From: Thiorhodovibrio litoralis
GTDB lineage: Bacteria; Pseudomonadota; Gammaproteobacteria; Chromatiales; Chromatiaceae
Assembly: GCF_033954455.1 (NCBI RefSeq)
Contig: NZ_CP121473.1
Coordinates: forward strand, 1,474,501-1,538,500
Length of the DNA stretch: 64,000 nt
Reading direction: 5' to 3'
In this document: piece after piece, positions 1 through 8,432 of the stretch
How positions within the stretch are numbered: position 1 is the first letter of the stretch
How the letters are laid out: every line of letters begins with the position of its first letter
The notes under the pieces: generated by a model
What the model saw: the letters and a program-made list of their open reading frames with translations, nothing else
Databases searched by the model: none
What the model was told of the DNA's origin: nothing
Position numbers and translations under genes: made by a program

Positions 1-707
1 CCCGGGTGGGACTGCTGCGGTTGCATCGTGCCGGGCTCATTGTGCTGCCGCCACCGACCTGCGGCAATGGCAATGGGCGGCGCTTCGTCCCGCGCCCCGA
101 GTCCCGGCCCGAACCGATCCCAGTGTCCGTCCCGCTGCGCGCGCTCAGCGGCTTGCGCCTGGCGCGCGTTGATGATCGAAGGGCCTCGCAATTATGGAAC
201 GGCCTGATCGAGCGCTACCACTACCTCGGCTACAGTCCCCTGCCTGGTGCGCAGCTGCGCTACCTGATCCAGTGGGATGGCGGTCTGCTCGGCGCCATCG
301 GCTTTGGCGCGGCGGCCTGGAAAGTCGCTGCCCGCGACCGCTGGATTGGCTGGACGCCCGCGCAGCGCCAAGCACACCTGGGACGGGTGCTCAACAACGC
401 CCGCTTCCTCATCCTGCCCTGGGTGCAGGTCAAACACCTCGCCTCCAAGGTGCTGTCCTTGGCCGCGCGGCAAGTCAGTGTCGACTTTCCCGCCCGCTAT
501 GGCGAGCGTCTGGTGCTGCTGGAGACCTTTGTCGAGACCCCACGCTTTGCCGGGACCTGTTACCGTGCCGCCAACTGGCACGACTTGGGCGAAACCACCG
601 GGCGCGGCAAGTGCGACCGCACCCATCGGGCCGCGCTGCCGCGCAAGGCGATCTATGTCTACCCGCTGGCGGCGGACTTCCGCGCCGCCCTGGGGGTGGT
701 GGCATGA
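1..707 (+). CDS. DruA-like DUF4338 protein, 5'-truncated by window edge
   Basis: The visible part covers about the last 234 residues and is the same protein as the complete 293-residue copy at 34597-35478. It matches the DUF4338 family, best known through DruA of the Druantia anti-phage system. Recognisable stretches are the YHYLGYSPLPGAQLRYLI block and the RFLILPWVQVKHLASKVLS block with a downstream GTCYRAANW segment. Here it is an IS passenger or accessory gene: its stop overlaps the transposase start (ATGA at 704-707), so the two are probably translationally coupled. No other Druantia gene is present, so a defence role is not implied. The first complete codon is at position 3. Confidence 0.85.
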   Translation, partial: RVGLLRLHRAGLIVLPPPTCGNGNGRRFVPRPESRPEPIPVSVPLRALSGLRLARVDDRRASQLWNGLIERYHYLGYSPLPGAQLRYLIQWDGGLLGAIGFGAAAWKVAARDRWIGWTPAQRQAHLGRVLNNARFLILPWVQVKHLASKVLSLAARQVSVDFPARYGERLVLLETFVETPRFAGTCYRAANWHDLGETTGRGKCDRTHRAALPRKAIYVYPLAADFRAALGVVA

Positions 708-2074
708 TCGCGCTGGCCTCTGAACTGCAGGACATCTCTCTGGGCGACAAGCGCCTGAATCATCGCGCCCAACAGGTGCTTGAAACCCTCGGCGCCAAGC
801 CGACACAAAGTATTCCCGGGGCTTGCAACGGTTGGTATGAGACCCGGGCCGCCTATCGCTTTTTCGATCATCCCACGGTCACCGCCGAGCAGATCCTCGC
901 ACCCCATTTTGCTTGTACCGAAGAACGTCTGCGCGAGCATCCGCGGGTGCTGTGTATCCAAGATACCAGCGAGCTGGACTATACAACCAAAAAAGGCATT
1001 GTCGGTCTTGGGCCACTGAACTTTGAGAGCCGCTATGGGATGTACATCCATCCCACCTTGGCGGTCACGCCCGAGCGCCTCGCGCTGGGGCTGCTGGATT
1101 TGCACACTTTTGTGCGCGAGCCCGGTAGCCTGGGCCAGGACAAAGACTCGCGCCGCCCACTGGAGGAGAAAGAAAGCGTGCGCTGGGTCGATGGCTACGC
1201 GCGCGTCAATGCGCTGGCCGAGGAACTGAGCGACACGCGCTTGACCTATGTTGCCGATCGCGAGGGCGACATCTACGACCTGTTTGTTGAAGCGCCCATC
1301 CCCGAGAACAGCGCCGATTGGCTGGTACGGGTGCAGCATCGCGACCGCTGCTTGGCCGATGGCAGAAAGCTCAATGAGGCCCTGGACGCCGCCCCGGTGC
1401 TCACCGAGATCACCTTCGAGCGTCCCGCCACCAAGGGGGCCAAAGCACGCCAGGTCACGCAGGAGATCAAGGTGGTGCGCGTGACCCTGAAGGCACCCTG
1501 GCGCCCGGATCGCACCTTGCCCGATGTCACGGTCACGGCTTTGCTGGCCACCGAGGTCAATCCGCCCGCCGGCGAGGAGCCACTCAACTGGCTGTTGCTG
1601 ACCAATCTGGCGGTGCAGAGCGCCCAAGAGGCCATCGAGACGCTCTCCTGGTATCTTTGCAGGTGGCAAGTGGAAATTTTTTTCCGGATCTTAAAAAGTG
1701 GCTGCCGCATCGAGGAGCTGCAGCTCGAGACGCGCGAGCGCCTGGAGCCGGCGCTCGCTTTGTACATGATCATCGCGTGGCGGGTGCTGTACCTGACCAT
1801 GCTCGGGCGCGAGTGCCCGGAGTTGCCTTGCGATGCGGTCTTTGCCGAGGAGGAATGGAAGGCGGTCTATCTGGTCACCCAGAAACAAGCGCCACCCGAG
1901 CAGCCGCCCTCGCTCGATACCATGGTGCGCATGGTCGCCTCCCTGGGCGGCTTTCTCAACCGCAAATCCGATGGGTTCCCGGGACCGAAGACGCTCTGGA
2001 TTGGGTTGCAGCGCATCCCCGATTTTGTCATGGCGCTGGAGGCTTACCGCAGCGTCAGGGATAGTTATGGGTAA
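704..2074 (+). CDS. IS4-family (Tn5-like) DDE transposase, copy 1
   Basis: A 456-residue transposase starting at the ATG that overlaps the upstream stop. A longer open frame extends back to 194, but that part lies out of frame over the DruA-like gene and is an artefact. The N-terminal region (ELQDISLGDKRLNHRAQQVL) resembles the Tn5-type DNA-binding domain. Catalytic residues of the Tn5 group are visible: first Asp in CIQDTSELDY, second Asp in YVADREGDIYD, and the Glu of the Y-R-E signature in WYLCRWQVEIFFRILKSG. The protein differs from copy 2 at only a few residues, so both copies are recent. The stop lies in the terminal inverted repeat. Confidence 0.93.
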   Translation: MIALASELQDISLGDKRLNHRAQQVLETLGAKPTQSIPGACNGWYETRAAYRFFDHPTVTAEQILAPHFACTEERLREHPRVLCIQDTSELDYTTKKGIVGLGPLNFESRYGMYIHPTLAVTPERLALGLLDLHTFVREPGSLGQDKDSRRPLEEKESVRWVDGYARVNALAEELSDTRLTYVADREGDIYDLFVEAPIPENSADWLVRVQHRDRCLADGRKLNEALDAAPVLTEITFERPATKGAKARQVTQEIKVVRVTLKAPWRPDRTLPDVTVTALLATEVNPPAGEEPLNWLLLTNLAVQSAQEAIETLSWYLCRWQVEIFFRILKSGCRIEELQLETRERLEPALALYMIIAWRVLYLTMLGRECPELPCDAVFAEEEWKAVYLVTQKQAPPEQPPSLDTMVRMVASLGGFLNRKSDGFPGPKTLWIGLQRIPDFVMALEAYRSVRDSYG

Positions 2075-2120
2075 TGGTATGAGTGCGTGCCTGCCTGAAA
2101 CCTAAGCGTTGCTCTAAGCC

Positions 2121-2147
2121 TTGTAAACAGGCTATCAACCTTATACT
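2121..2147 (+). promoter_or_regulatory. weak sigma-70-like promoter candidate
   Basis: TTGTAA at 2121-2126 and TATACT at 2142-2147 are separated by 15 bp, shorter than the usual 17. It sits between the IS end (2081) and the TPR/glycosyltransferase gene. It is the only plausible promoter left, because the IS now occupies the sequence upstream of 2081. Confidence 0.25.
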
Positions 2148-2159
2148 CAATTACCTGTC

Positions 2160-5100
2160 GTGTCTCTTACCATGTTTCAGTCTCAATTGCCGCTCGAACT
2201 CAAAACCGCGCTGATGCTCAAAGACGAGGGCCGGTATCAAGATGCCGAACAAGGCTGCCGCCAATTCCTCACACGTGAGCCCGATCATGCAGAAGCTCGC
2301 TACATCCTTGGCTCCCTGTTGCTGGAACAACTGCGCAGTAAAGAAGCCCTAGCAGAGTTCCAACAGGCAGTCAGCCAAGCACGCGCCAACGGCGACTACT
2401 GGCTCGGTTTGACTCAAGCCTTGCTTGATCTCGACCGCCCGCGCGAGGCCTTCCAGACCATCGACGACCTCATCGGCAAAGGCCTCGACTGGCCAGCCGC
2501 TCTCGAAGTGCGTGAGCGCGCTCGAGAAGCCGTCAACCGTGCCCCCAGCGGCCAGAGCCAGGCTGACAGCCGAGAGACCACCAAGGTCTATGCCGAGCCC
2601 GAATCCGAGTCGTCCTGGACACTCCTGCTGCGTGGTGATCTCAGTTTTTGCGTACCATCGGACATCAAGGATCCGGTCACTTATCTGCTGCTCGAACAAG
2701 AAGACTGGCACGACCCGGCGTTCAGCCTGCTCGAAAGCCTCGTTCAACCCGGGCTGAGGGTCACTGATATTAGCGGCGAATACGGCCTGTTCGGCCTGCT
2801 CCTAGCCCGAACACTCGAACCCGACGGCCACGTCCGTATCCAACTTCCCGACGAAACCGCCCGGAATCTCGCGCAAGCCAGCGCCGGGCGCAATGCCATC
2901 ACCTGTTCGCTGGAACTGCAAGTCGGCCCCTTCACCGCTGCCAGCCAGGTTACAGGCTGTGACCTGCTGATACTTAGTGCTAGCGCCCTGTCGATTGAAA
3001 CCCTCCTCAGCGAAGGCGGCGCCCTAGCCGAGAAAAGCCCCCTCCTCATCCTACACCGGCTTAACGAACAGCCCGAGCCGAGAGCTTGGCATGCTGCCCT
3101 TGAACAGATTGGCCTCAACGTCTATCGCCATCTGCCTGGCCTGAATGTCTTGGTGGAAGATAATCGAATCGACGCGCCCGCACTTGACGCAAACACTCTA
3201 TTTGCATTTACCAGCAAAGAAGCCGAGCAACTGCGTGCCTGTGGACTCCTCGCCGACTGGCCCACAGGGCAAGAGCCATCAACCAAAAGCGCAAAAACCT
3301 GGCAACAAGCCTTTTATGCCTTTCCGTTCGTGGCGAGCCAGTTCGGCGAGCGCATGTTGATTGAGGGTTGGAAAGATACAGACCGCGGGGCTGATCCGCA
3401 CTGGCCGGCCTACGAACATGCCTTGAACGCCTACCTCAGCGCCCAGGCGACTGAGGCCCATCCCACCGAACGACTTGCTTGGCTGCTAAAGTCACGCGAC
3501 CAGCTTGGAGATTTGCTTCAAATTGGTGATAGCCAGTTGTCCACCCTGATGCTGCGCATCCGTGTCCTTTCTGGCTGCGGCGAGCACAAGGCGGCCCTGA
3601 AACTCGCACAAACCCTTTTGCGGCGCCTCGAGAAGGGCTTCGAAGTCGTGCTTGACCGTCCCTTCCTACCCGTTCATTCCCGTTATGATTACCTCGCGCC
3701 GACGCAAGACATTCCGACCTGGCTGCTAGCCGGTATTCTTGAAGCGCTAGAGCGTCTGCGTGGCTCCAGTGCTTGGTTTCCAGTGTCAGAGCCGCCGCGG
3801 CAGTTCGACCAGATGCTCGACGCACACCCCCAGATGCAGCGACGCCATTACCTTTATCGGTATCGGCGCTCAGGCAAATTCTGTGTTCCACACCAGTGTC
3901 GCTTGAGAACCGAAGCAAGCGCCGAGCATCTCAATGCCGATTGGTGGTCGAAATGGCCGATTCAAGAGCGTCCTGACTGGGTTGAGGTCGACAAAGTCCT
4001 CGAGGGCGCTGACGAAACAGATTACGTCGCCGAGGCAGCTGAGTGTTCGGATGCGACAGAAAGGGAGGCTCTGCTACGCAAGGCCATTGGGCTTAATCGC
4101 AACAATATTGCGGCCTACCTCGCCTTAGCTGACTTGATGCTGGCAAAGGGTGACCAGCGCGAAGCGCTTTTTGCATTAAAAGAAGCAGAACGCCTTGGGG
4201 AGCTGCCGTCAAGCGCAAAAGCCGCGCTTGAGCAACTGCCGACAGACTTCCGTGAGTACCAGATCTACCTCGAACGTACTGGGCAAAAGCCAGTGCCGAA
4301 AACAGAGAAGCCCCTGCGAATTTTGGTGGTCACCAACCTGCTGCCACCGCAGGAGATGGGCGGGTTTGGCCGCACCATGTGGGAATTCTGCCAAGCGTTG
4401 ATTAGTCGCGGTCACACTCTGCGCATCCTCACCGCCGAAATGCCGCACCTTTATCGCGATCCCGGCGCTGACATGACGGAAGTCGAGCAGCACGCCAAAC
4501 GCACCCTGCGCCTCTATGGAGACTGGCGCGACGGTCGCACCGTCAGTGAGCCAGACCCCGAGCGCCGTCAGGTCATCGCCAACGCTAACACCCGCGCCAT
4601 CCTCGCCGAGGCCGAGCACTTCAAACCCAACGCCTGCCTGGCCGGAAACCTGGACTTTCTCGACTTCCGCTTCCTGCACGAACTGCTCAAGCGCAACATT
4701 CCGGTTGTCCACCGACTTGGCAACGCTGCCACAGGTTATCCCATCCAGGCCACCCCGCAGTCGCCCCTGTTCTGCCTCGCTGGCGCCAGCGATTGGCTGC
4801 TGCGCGAACTGGCCGCGCAAGGCTACCGCTTCCCCAATACTGCCGTGCTCCCGCCGGGCTCCGAGCTGCACGCCTGCTACCGCGCCTTTCCGGCTCGCTT
4901 CGATGTCTTGCGCCTGTGCTTCGTCGGGCTCGTCATGCCCTACAAAGGCCCGCAAATTCTCATGCAAGCTCTGGCCGAGCTGCATCGGCACGGCATCCCC
5001 TTCACTTGCGAGTTTGCAGGTGACACCACCGCCCCGGAGTTCGTCGAGCAGCTAAAAAGCTTTGCCGGCAATTGGGGATTCACCGACCGCGTTGTCTTCA

Positions 5101-5387
5101 GCGGATACCTCGATCGAACCCGCCTGCCCCAGCTTTATGCGCGCTCAAACGTGCTGGTGTTTCCAAGCCAGTTTGCTGAGCCATTCGGCAAGAGCCAGAT
5201 CGAAGCCATGGCAGCCGGGTTGGTGGTTGTCAGTAGTGGCACGGGCGGCGCCGGTGAGATTGTCCAGCATGAGCGCAATGGATTGTTGTTCGATAAGGCC
5301 GATGCGGGCCAGCTTGCTGAGCAGCTTATCCAGCTTGCGACTGAGCCTGGGATGGAGCGGGCCAATCAGCTGGCGCGACAGGGGTAG
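2160..5387 (+). CDS. TPR / FkbM-like methyltransferase / GT4 glycosyltransferase multidomain protein
   Basis: A 1075-residue protein read from GTG; ATG at 2172 is an equally good start and neither has a clear ribosome binding site. TPR-like helices cover about residues 10-130. A degenerate methyltransferase-like region (LRVTDISGEYGLFGLLLAR) follows at about 195-335, with another TPR-like stretch near 620-690. A GT4-type glycosyltransferase occupies about 720-1075, starting RILVVTNLLPPQEMGGFGRT and containing FVGLVMPYKGP and the donor-site stretch FPSQFAEPFGKSQIEAMAAG. The architecture is typical of proteins that modify flagella or surface glycans, which fits the flagellin genes downstream. 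The stop comes before the usual last helix of GT4; that helix is found in the next frame, so the gene is probably frameshifted at its end. Confidence 0.75.
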   Translation: MSLTMFQSQLPLELKTALMLKDEGRYQDAEQGCRQFLTREPDHAEARYILGSLLLEQLRSKEALAEFQQAVSQARANGDYWLGLTQALLDLDRPREAFQTIDDLIGKGLDWPAALEVRERAREAVNRAPSGQSQADSRETTKVYAEPESESSWTLLLRGDLSFCVPSDIKDPVTYLLLEQEDWHDPAFSLLESLVQPGLRVTDISGEYGLFGLLLARTLEPDGHVRIQLPDETARNLAQASAGRNAITCSLELQVGPFTAASQVTGCDLLILSASALSIETLLSEGGALAEKSPLLILHRLNEQPEPRAWHAALEQIGLNVYRHLPGLNVLVEDNRIDAPALDANTLFAFTSKEAEQLRACGLLADWPTGQEPSTKSAKTWQQAFYAFPFVASQFGERMLIEGWKDTDRGADPHWPAYEHALNAYLSAQATEAHPTERLAWLLKSRDQLGDLLQIGDSQLSTLMLRIRVLSGCGEHKAALKLAQTLLRRLEKGFEVVLDRPFLPVHSRYDYLAPTQDIPTWLLAGILEALERLRGSSAWFPVSEPPRQFDQMLDAHPQMQRRHYLYRYRRSGKFCVPHQCRLRTEASAEHLNADWWSKWPIQERPDWVEVDKVLEGADETDYVAEAAECSDATEREALLRKAIGLNRNNIAAYLALADLMLAKGDQREALFALKEAERLGELPSSAKAALEQLPTDFREYQIYLERTGQKPVPKTEKPLRILVVTNLLPPQEMGGFGRTMWEFCQALISRGHTLRILTAEMPHLYRDPGADMTEVEQHAKRTLRLYGDWRDGRTVSEPDPERRQVIANANTRAILAEAEHFKPNACLAGNLDFLDFRFLHELLKRNIPVVHRLGNAATGYPIQATPQSPLFCLAGASDWLLRELAAQGYRFPNTAVLPPGSELHACYRAFPARFDVLRLCFVGLVMPYKGPQILMQALAELHRHGIPFTCEFAGDTTAPEFVEQLKSFAGNWGFTDRVVFSGYLDRTRLPQLYARSNVLVFPSQFAEPFGKSQIEAMAAGLVVVSSGTGGAGEIVQHERNGLLFDKADAGQLAEQLIQLATEPGMERANQLARQG

Positions 5388-5439
5388 GGACGATGTATGG
5401 CGGTTTACCACCGTGAACTCTGCGAAAACGATTGAAAGG

Positions 5440-7392
5440 ATGTTCTTCGATGCAGGTGATCGAATCAAACTACGGCCGCAAAAATTTTCTGAGCCAGTCG
5501 CTAATAGTGCAATAACGTTACTCGACGTGCGGGAAGTCTCGACTAAATCCTCGATACCAACCGCCGAGGTTATTGTTTTGATGCCAACAATAGATGTTGA
5601 GCAAGCAAAGAAAACTTCTAGGATACTCATGCAACGCGCCGGAATGCCCTGCCAAATTATTCTCCTGTTTGATAGTATCCGACAGGGATTCATTAAGACT
5701 ATCAACGAAATCTATCGCAGAACGAACAGCAATTATGTGGTTTATCTCGCTGAAGACGCCTTTCCAAGTCGTAACTGGCTGAAATGCGCATATCAGTCGC
5801 TTGAAGAGAGTGGAAAAGGTCTGCTTGCATTTAATGATGGGAAATGGTTTGGAGCTACCGCCTCTTTTGGCATGGTGCGCCGTTGTTGGATAGCCGGTAT
5901 CTACAAGAAATCCCTATTTTTTTCTGGCTACACATCCCATGCCGGCGATACTGAAATCAGTGTAATTGCTCGCGCAACCGGTCATCTTGTGTATAATCCA
6001 AACTGTACCTTAATCGAAGTGGACTATGAAAAAGATAACATTGGACTAGCCAATCCCGAAGACGAATTGTGCTTTATAATGCGCTATTTGAATAATTTCG
6101 ACGGGCTCGCTCCAGCGGTTGAACTAGCAAGGTACGCAGAACAGTATGGAGTGACCAGTTCTTATGTCAGTCAAGCCTCGGAGAACCTGAATAAAAAGGA
6201 TGCATCGAGCCTAAGTCGAGAGAGCATTGGGAAAAGATATACAGGTAACGAAGCGGAGGTGGTCTTAGTTAATGGGTTCGTTCATAAAACTTTTAAACAG
6301 GCTTATTTTGATTTTAATAAGCAATTTAGTCGTCGAGGTGAACCTTATTGGCTGCAAAGATGCTGCTCCAAATTTTTTCCAAAATTGATCAGCTTTGATG
6401 AAAGCGGTGAAATAATGGATTACTGCGGTGAACCGCTTGGTCAGTTTGATCCGACTTTGCCCGGCAGAAGAACATTTGAGCCCGAGGGTGTTAATCTGCT
6501 TGCCTTCGTTCAGTGGTTACGAGATTTAGAGGCTGAACTGAATCGTTTGCAGGTCAAACATCGTGACATTAACCCGTCGAATATATTATTTCAAAGAGAA
6601 ACTGGCGAGTTCACTCTTATTGATCTCTCGTGGATGATTGGCGTAAATGAAAAAGATAATCGGCCGGATACATTAAATCCATTTGCGGCAAATGATAGCG
6701 AAGCCATAACGATATTGTCGCGTTTGGCTATTCAGGGCTTAATATCGAAAATTGGAAGAAACGGATACCGTGATGGAAGCAGCACGCGAGAAGGATGGGT
6801 TTACCATCCAATTGCCTTTGAGGGGTATCATGCTAATGTGCACAAATCAGCTGCGCATGATGAGCTAAAGGAAGTGCTGGAATACTGCAATATTTCAGAC
6901 TTGTCAGGACTTCGTGTTTTAGATGTCGGTAGTTCAGTTGGCTTTTTCTCTTTTAATCTAGCAAAGCGCGGCTGCAAGGTAGTAGGAGTGGAGGCGGATC
7001 CAAACGCTTGGGCTGTTGCAGAGGCCCTCAAGATTGCGCATCGTGCTGAAAATGTTTTTTTCCTTAATGAAAATTTCGATGAGCATGTATTAGAAAAGCT
7101 TAGTGGTGAAAATTTTGATCTCGCATTGATGCTGAATGTGCATATGTGGATTTATAAGCAACTCGGTCGAGAGCGAACTGTCAATGTGCTCCGGCAACTT
7201 GCGTCCAAGGTGGAAGCGATGATTTTCCAGACTGCCCATTTGGAAAGCGGTGGAATGTATAGAGTTTCGGAATTACAGAATTCGCGAGATATCAGTCAGT
7301 ATCTTAAATCGTGCGGTTTTAAAAACGTAAAACATCTACGTGATACCACGGCACACGGTGGACGGCGATCACTTTTTCTCTGTCGCACCTAA
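5440..7392 (+). CDS. GT2-like / protein-kinase-like / SAM methyltransferase fusion
   Basis: The frame is open from before 5386 and the first ATG is 5440 (650 residues). Codons 5386-5439 encode RDDVWRFTTVNSAKTIER, which reads as the missing C-terminal helix of the preceding GT4 domain, so this may be the continuation of one larger gene. About residues 40-200 look like a GT-A/GT2 glycosyltransferase (VIVLMPTIDVEQ, YVVYLAEDAFPSRNW). About 265-430 look like a kinase fold, with the catalytic-loop pattern KHRDINPSNILF followed by FTLIDLSW in the metal-binding DFG position. About 465-640 form a class I methyltransferase (LRVLDVGSSVGFFSFNLAKR, then VVGVEAD). The region is visibly more AT-rich than its neighbours, suggesting transfer. 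A role in glycan modification is inferred from context. Confidence 0.7.
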   Translation: MFFDAGDRIKLRPQKFSEPVANSAITLLDVREVSTKSSIPTAEVIVLMPTIDVEQAKKTSRILMQRAGMPCQIILLFDSIRQGFIKTINEIYRRTNSNYVVYLAEDAFPSRNWLKCAYQSLEESGKGLLAFNDGKWFGATASFGMVRRCWIAGIYKKSLFFSGYTSHAGDTEISVIARATGHLVYNPNCTLIEVDYEKDNIGLANPEDELCFIMRYLNNFDGLAPAVELARYAEQYGVTSSYVSQASENLNKKDASSLSRESIGKRYTGNEAEVVLVNGFVHKTFKQAYFDFNKQFSRRGEPYWLQRCCSKFFPKLISFDESGEIMDYCGEPLGQFDPTLPGRRTFEPEGVNLLAFVQWLRDLEAELNRLQVKHRDINPSNILFQRETGEFTLIDLSWMIGVNEKDNRPDTLNPFAANDSEAITILSRLAIQGLISKIGRNGYRDGSSTREGWVYHPIAFEGYHANVHKSAAHDELKEVLEYCNISDLSGLRVLDVGSSVGFFSFNLAKRGCKVVGVEADPNAWAVAEALKIAHRAENVFFLNENFDEHVLEKLSGENFDLALMLNVHMWIYKQLGRERTVNVLRQLASKVEAMIFQTAHLESGGMYRVSELQNSRDISQYLKSCGFKNVKHLRDTTAHGGRRSLFLCRT

Positions 7393-7574
7393 GCATGCTG
7401 CCGCTTGGTTAACCTGATTTAGCGTGTTAAGTCAACCCCTTTAAGCGACGGCTCGTGCTGATGCCGGTTAGACTCCGCCCCAAGCCTCCCTCTGTCGCGG
7501 CGAATCGGCTAGACTCGCCCCTTTGAACGCCAAGCCCCAGATGACGAACATCGGCAGGCGGAGGGGAGAGCCCG
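7393..7574. other. intergenic, nothing recognised
   Basis: No ORF, convincing promoter or terminator was seen between the fusion gene and the decayed coding region. Confidence 0.5.
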
Positions 7575-8187
7575 ATGAGCCTTTGTAGCTTGGCCAAGGC
7601 GAAAGTAAACGGTTTAATTCCATCCTTTCAGGAAGCGGCCGCCGCGATGCGTGACAAAGGCACTAATTTCAGTCAGGAGTTAATTAAGCGTATGGTACAC
7701 CGGCTCGGCGAAACTAGCGAGGCACTCCAATGATCTCGCGCCACTGCCACCCATAGCCTCGGCCTTGGAAAAGGACTACCGGTCAAACAAGTTGCCTGAT
7801 ATCCTCGGCTCCGACCCAGAAAAAGGCCACAATTCTTTCAGTCAAATGACTTCATGAACGCGCTCGAAGCGCAAGGCATCAATCAGGGTAAAACGCGCAT
7901 TACCTTGCGGGCGCTTTTCCATCACAGTGACCAACCGGAACTCCGCGTGGCAGCCGACAGTTATGTCGCCAAATGGCCTAACTGCCCAACTGGCTGGACC
8001 ATCCTCGCCAAAGCCTGCGAGCGCGACTGGTAGGCCGGTGCTTTGGCCGCGCGAAATCCGCGCGCGGAAGCCGGAGTTGGTCTGGCATTGGTCCTACCTC
8101 TGGCTCCTGCGCAAGCGGGAACGCCGGCTTGTGGAGGCCGAACAAGCCCTGCGCGAAGCCCTGAACCGCGCGCCCCCGAGGAGCTAG
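7575..8187 (+). pseudogene. decayed coding region with TPR-like end
   Basis: Protein-like sequence continues across three frames. A 52-codon ORF at 7575-7733 begins MSLCSLAKAKVNGLIP. A second frame carries SALEKDYRSNKLPDILGSDPE up to a stop at 7855-7857. A third runs from 7854 (MNALEAQGINQGKTRITLRA) to a stop near 8031. TPR-like sequence (KRERRLVEAEQALREALNRAP) then ends at 8187. Codon usage looks coding, but there is no single frame. It is probably a broken TPR or glycosyltransferase gene of the flagellar island. The short first ORF could instead be an intact small gene. No start has a strong ribosome binding site. Confidence 0.4.
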
Positions 8188-8340
8188 CCTTTAAACATGC
8201 TAACCATTGCCCGGCACATCACGAACGCGTGGTTCAACCGACGGTGATATTGTCGATTGCATGCGAAGGCCAGTGCGGAACCTGGGGCAGTGATGAGCAG
8301 ACTCTGCTGTGGGCATGCTCGCTGAAAACCCTTTGTCCTC

Positions 8341-8390
8341 CTGTCAGTGACGGGGCGCGCCGACCGTCTCGGTCGACCGCCCCGCTGACA
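8341..8390 (-). terminator. GC-rich hairpin after flagellin 1
   Basis: CTGTCAGTGACGGGGCGCG pairs with the later GACCGCCCCGCTGACA segment to give a long GC-rich stem around a short loop. It lies about 40 bp past the flagellin stop and is conserved in the other arm. There is no clear U-run, so it may stabilise mRNA rather than act as an intrinsic terminator. Confidence 0.5.
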
Positions 8391-8432
8391 ACCTCTCCTT
8401 CCCGTTAGTCGAGGAAACAATCACCTCGTCCT

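Larger units (their letters stand above)
1..2081 (+). mobile_element. IS4-family (Tn5/IS50-like) element with DruA-like gene, copy 1, left part outside window
   Basis: Right-hand 2.1 kb of an insertion sequence whose complete second copy lies at 33223-35583 in the opposite orientation. It contains a DruA-like gene and a DDE transposase gene that overlap by ATGA. The outer end is the inverted repeat TATGGGTAATGGTATG at 2066-2081, identical to the ends of copy 2; the transposase stop codon lies inside this repeat. The left terminus and the first target duplication are beyond the window edge, so the insertion site cannot be checked. The 9 bases after the element (2082-2090) are the expected target duplication. 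Confidence 0.9.

Noticed and set aside
194-703. Long N-terminal extension of the transposase ORF (626 codons)
   Set aside because: It overlaps the DruA-like gene in another frame; the other IS copy shows the same and the transposase-like sequence starts only at the overlapping ATG at 704.
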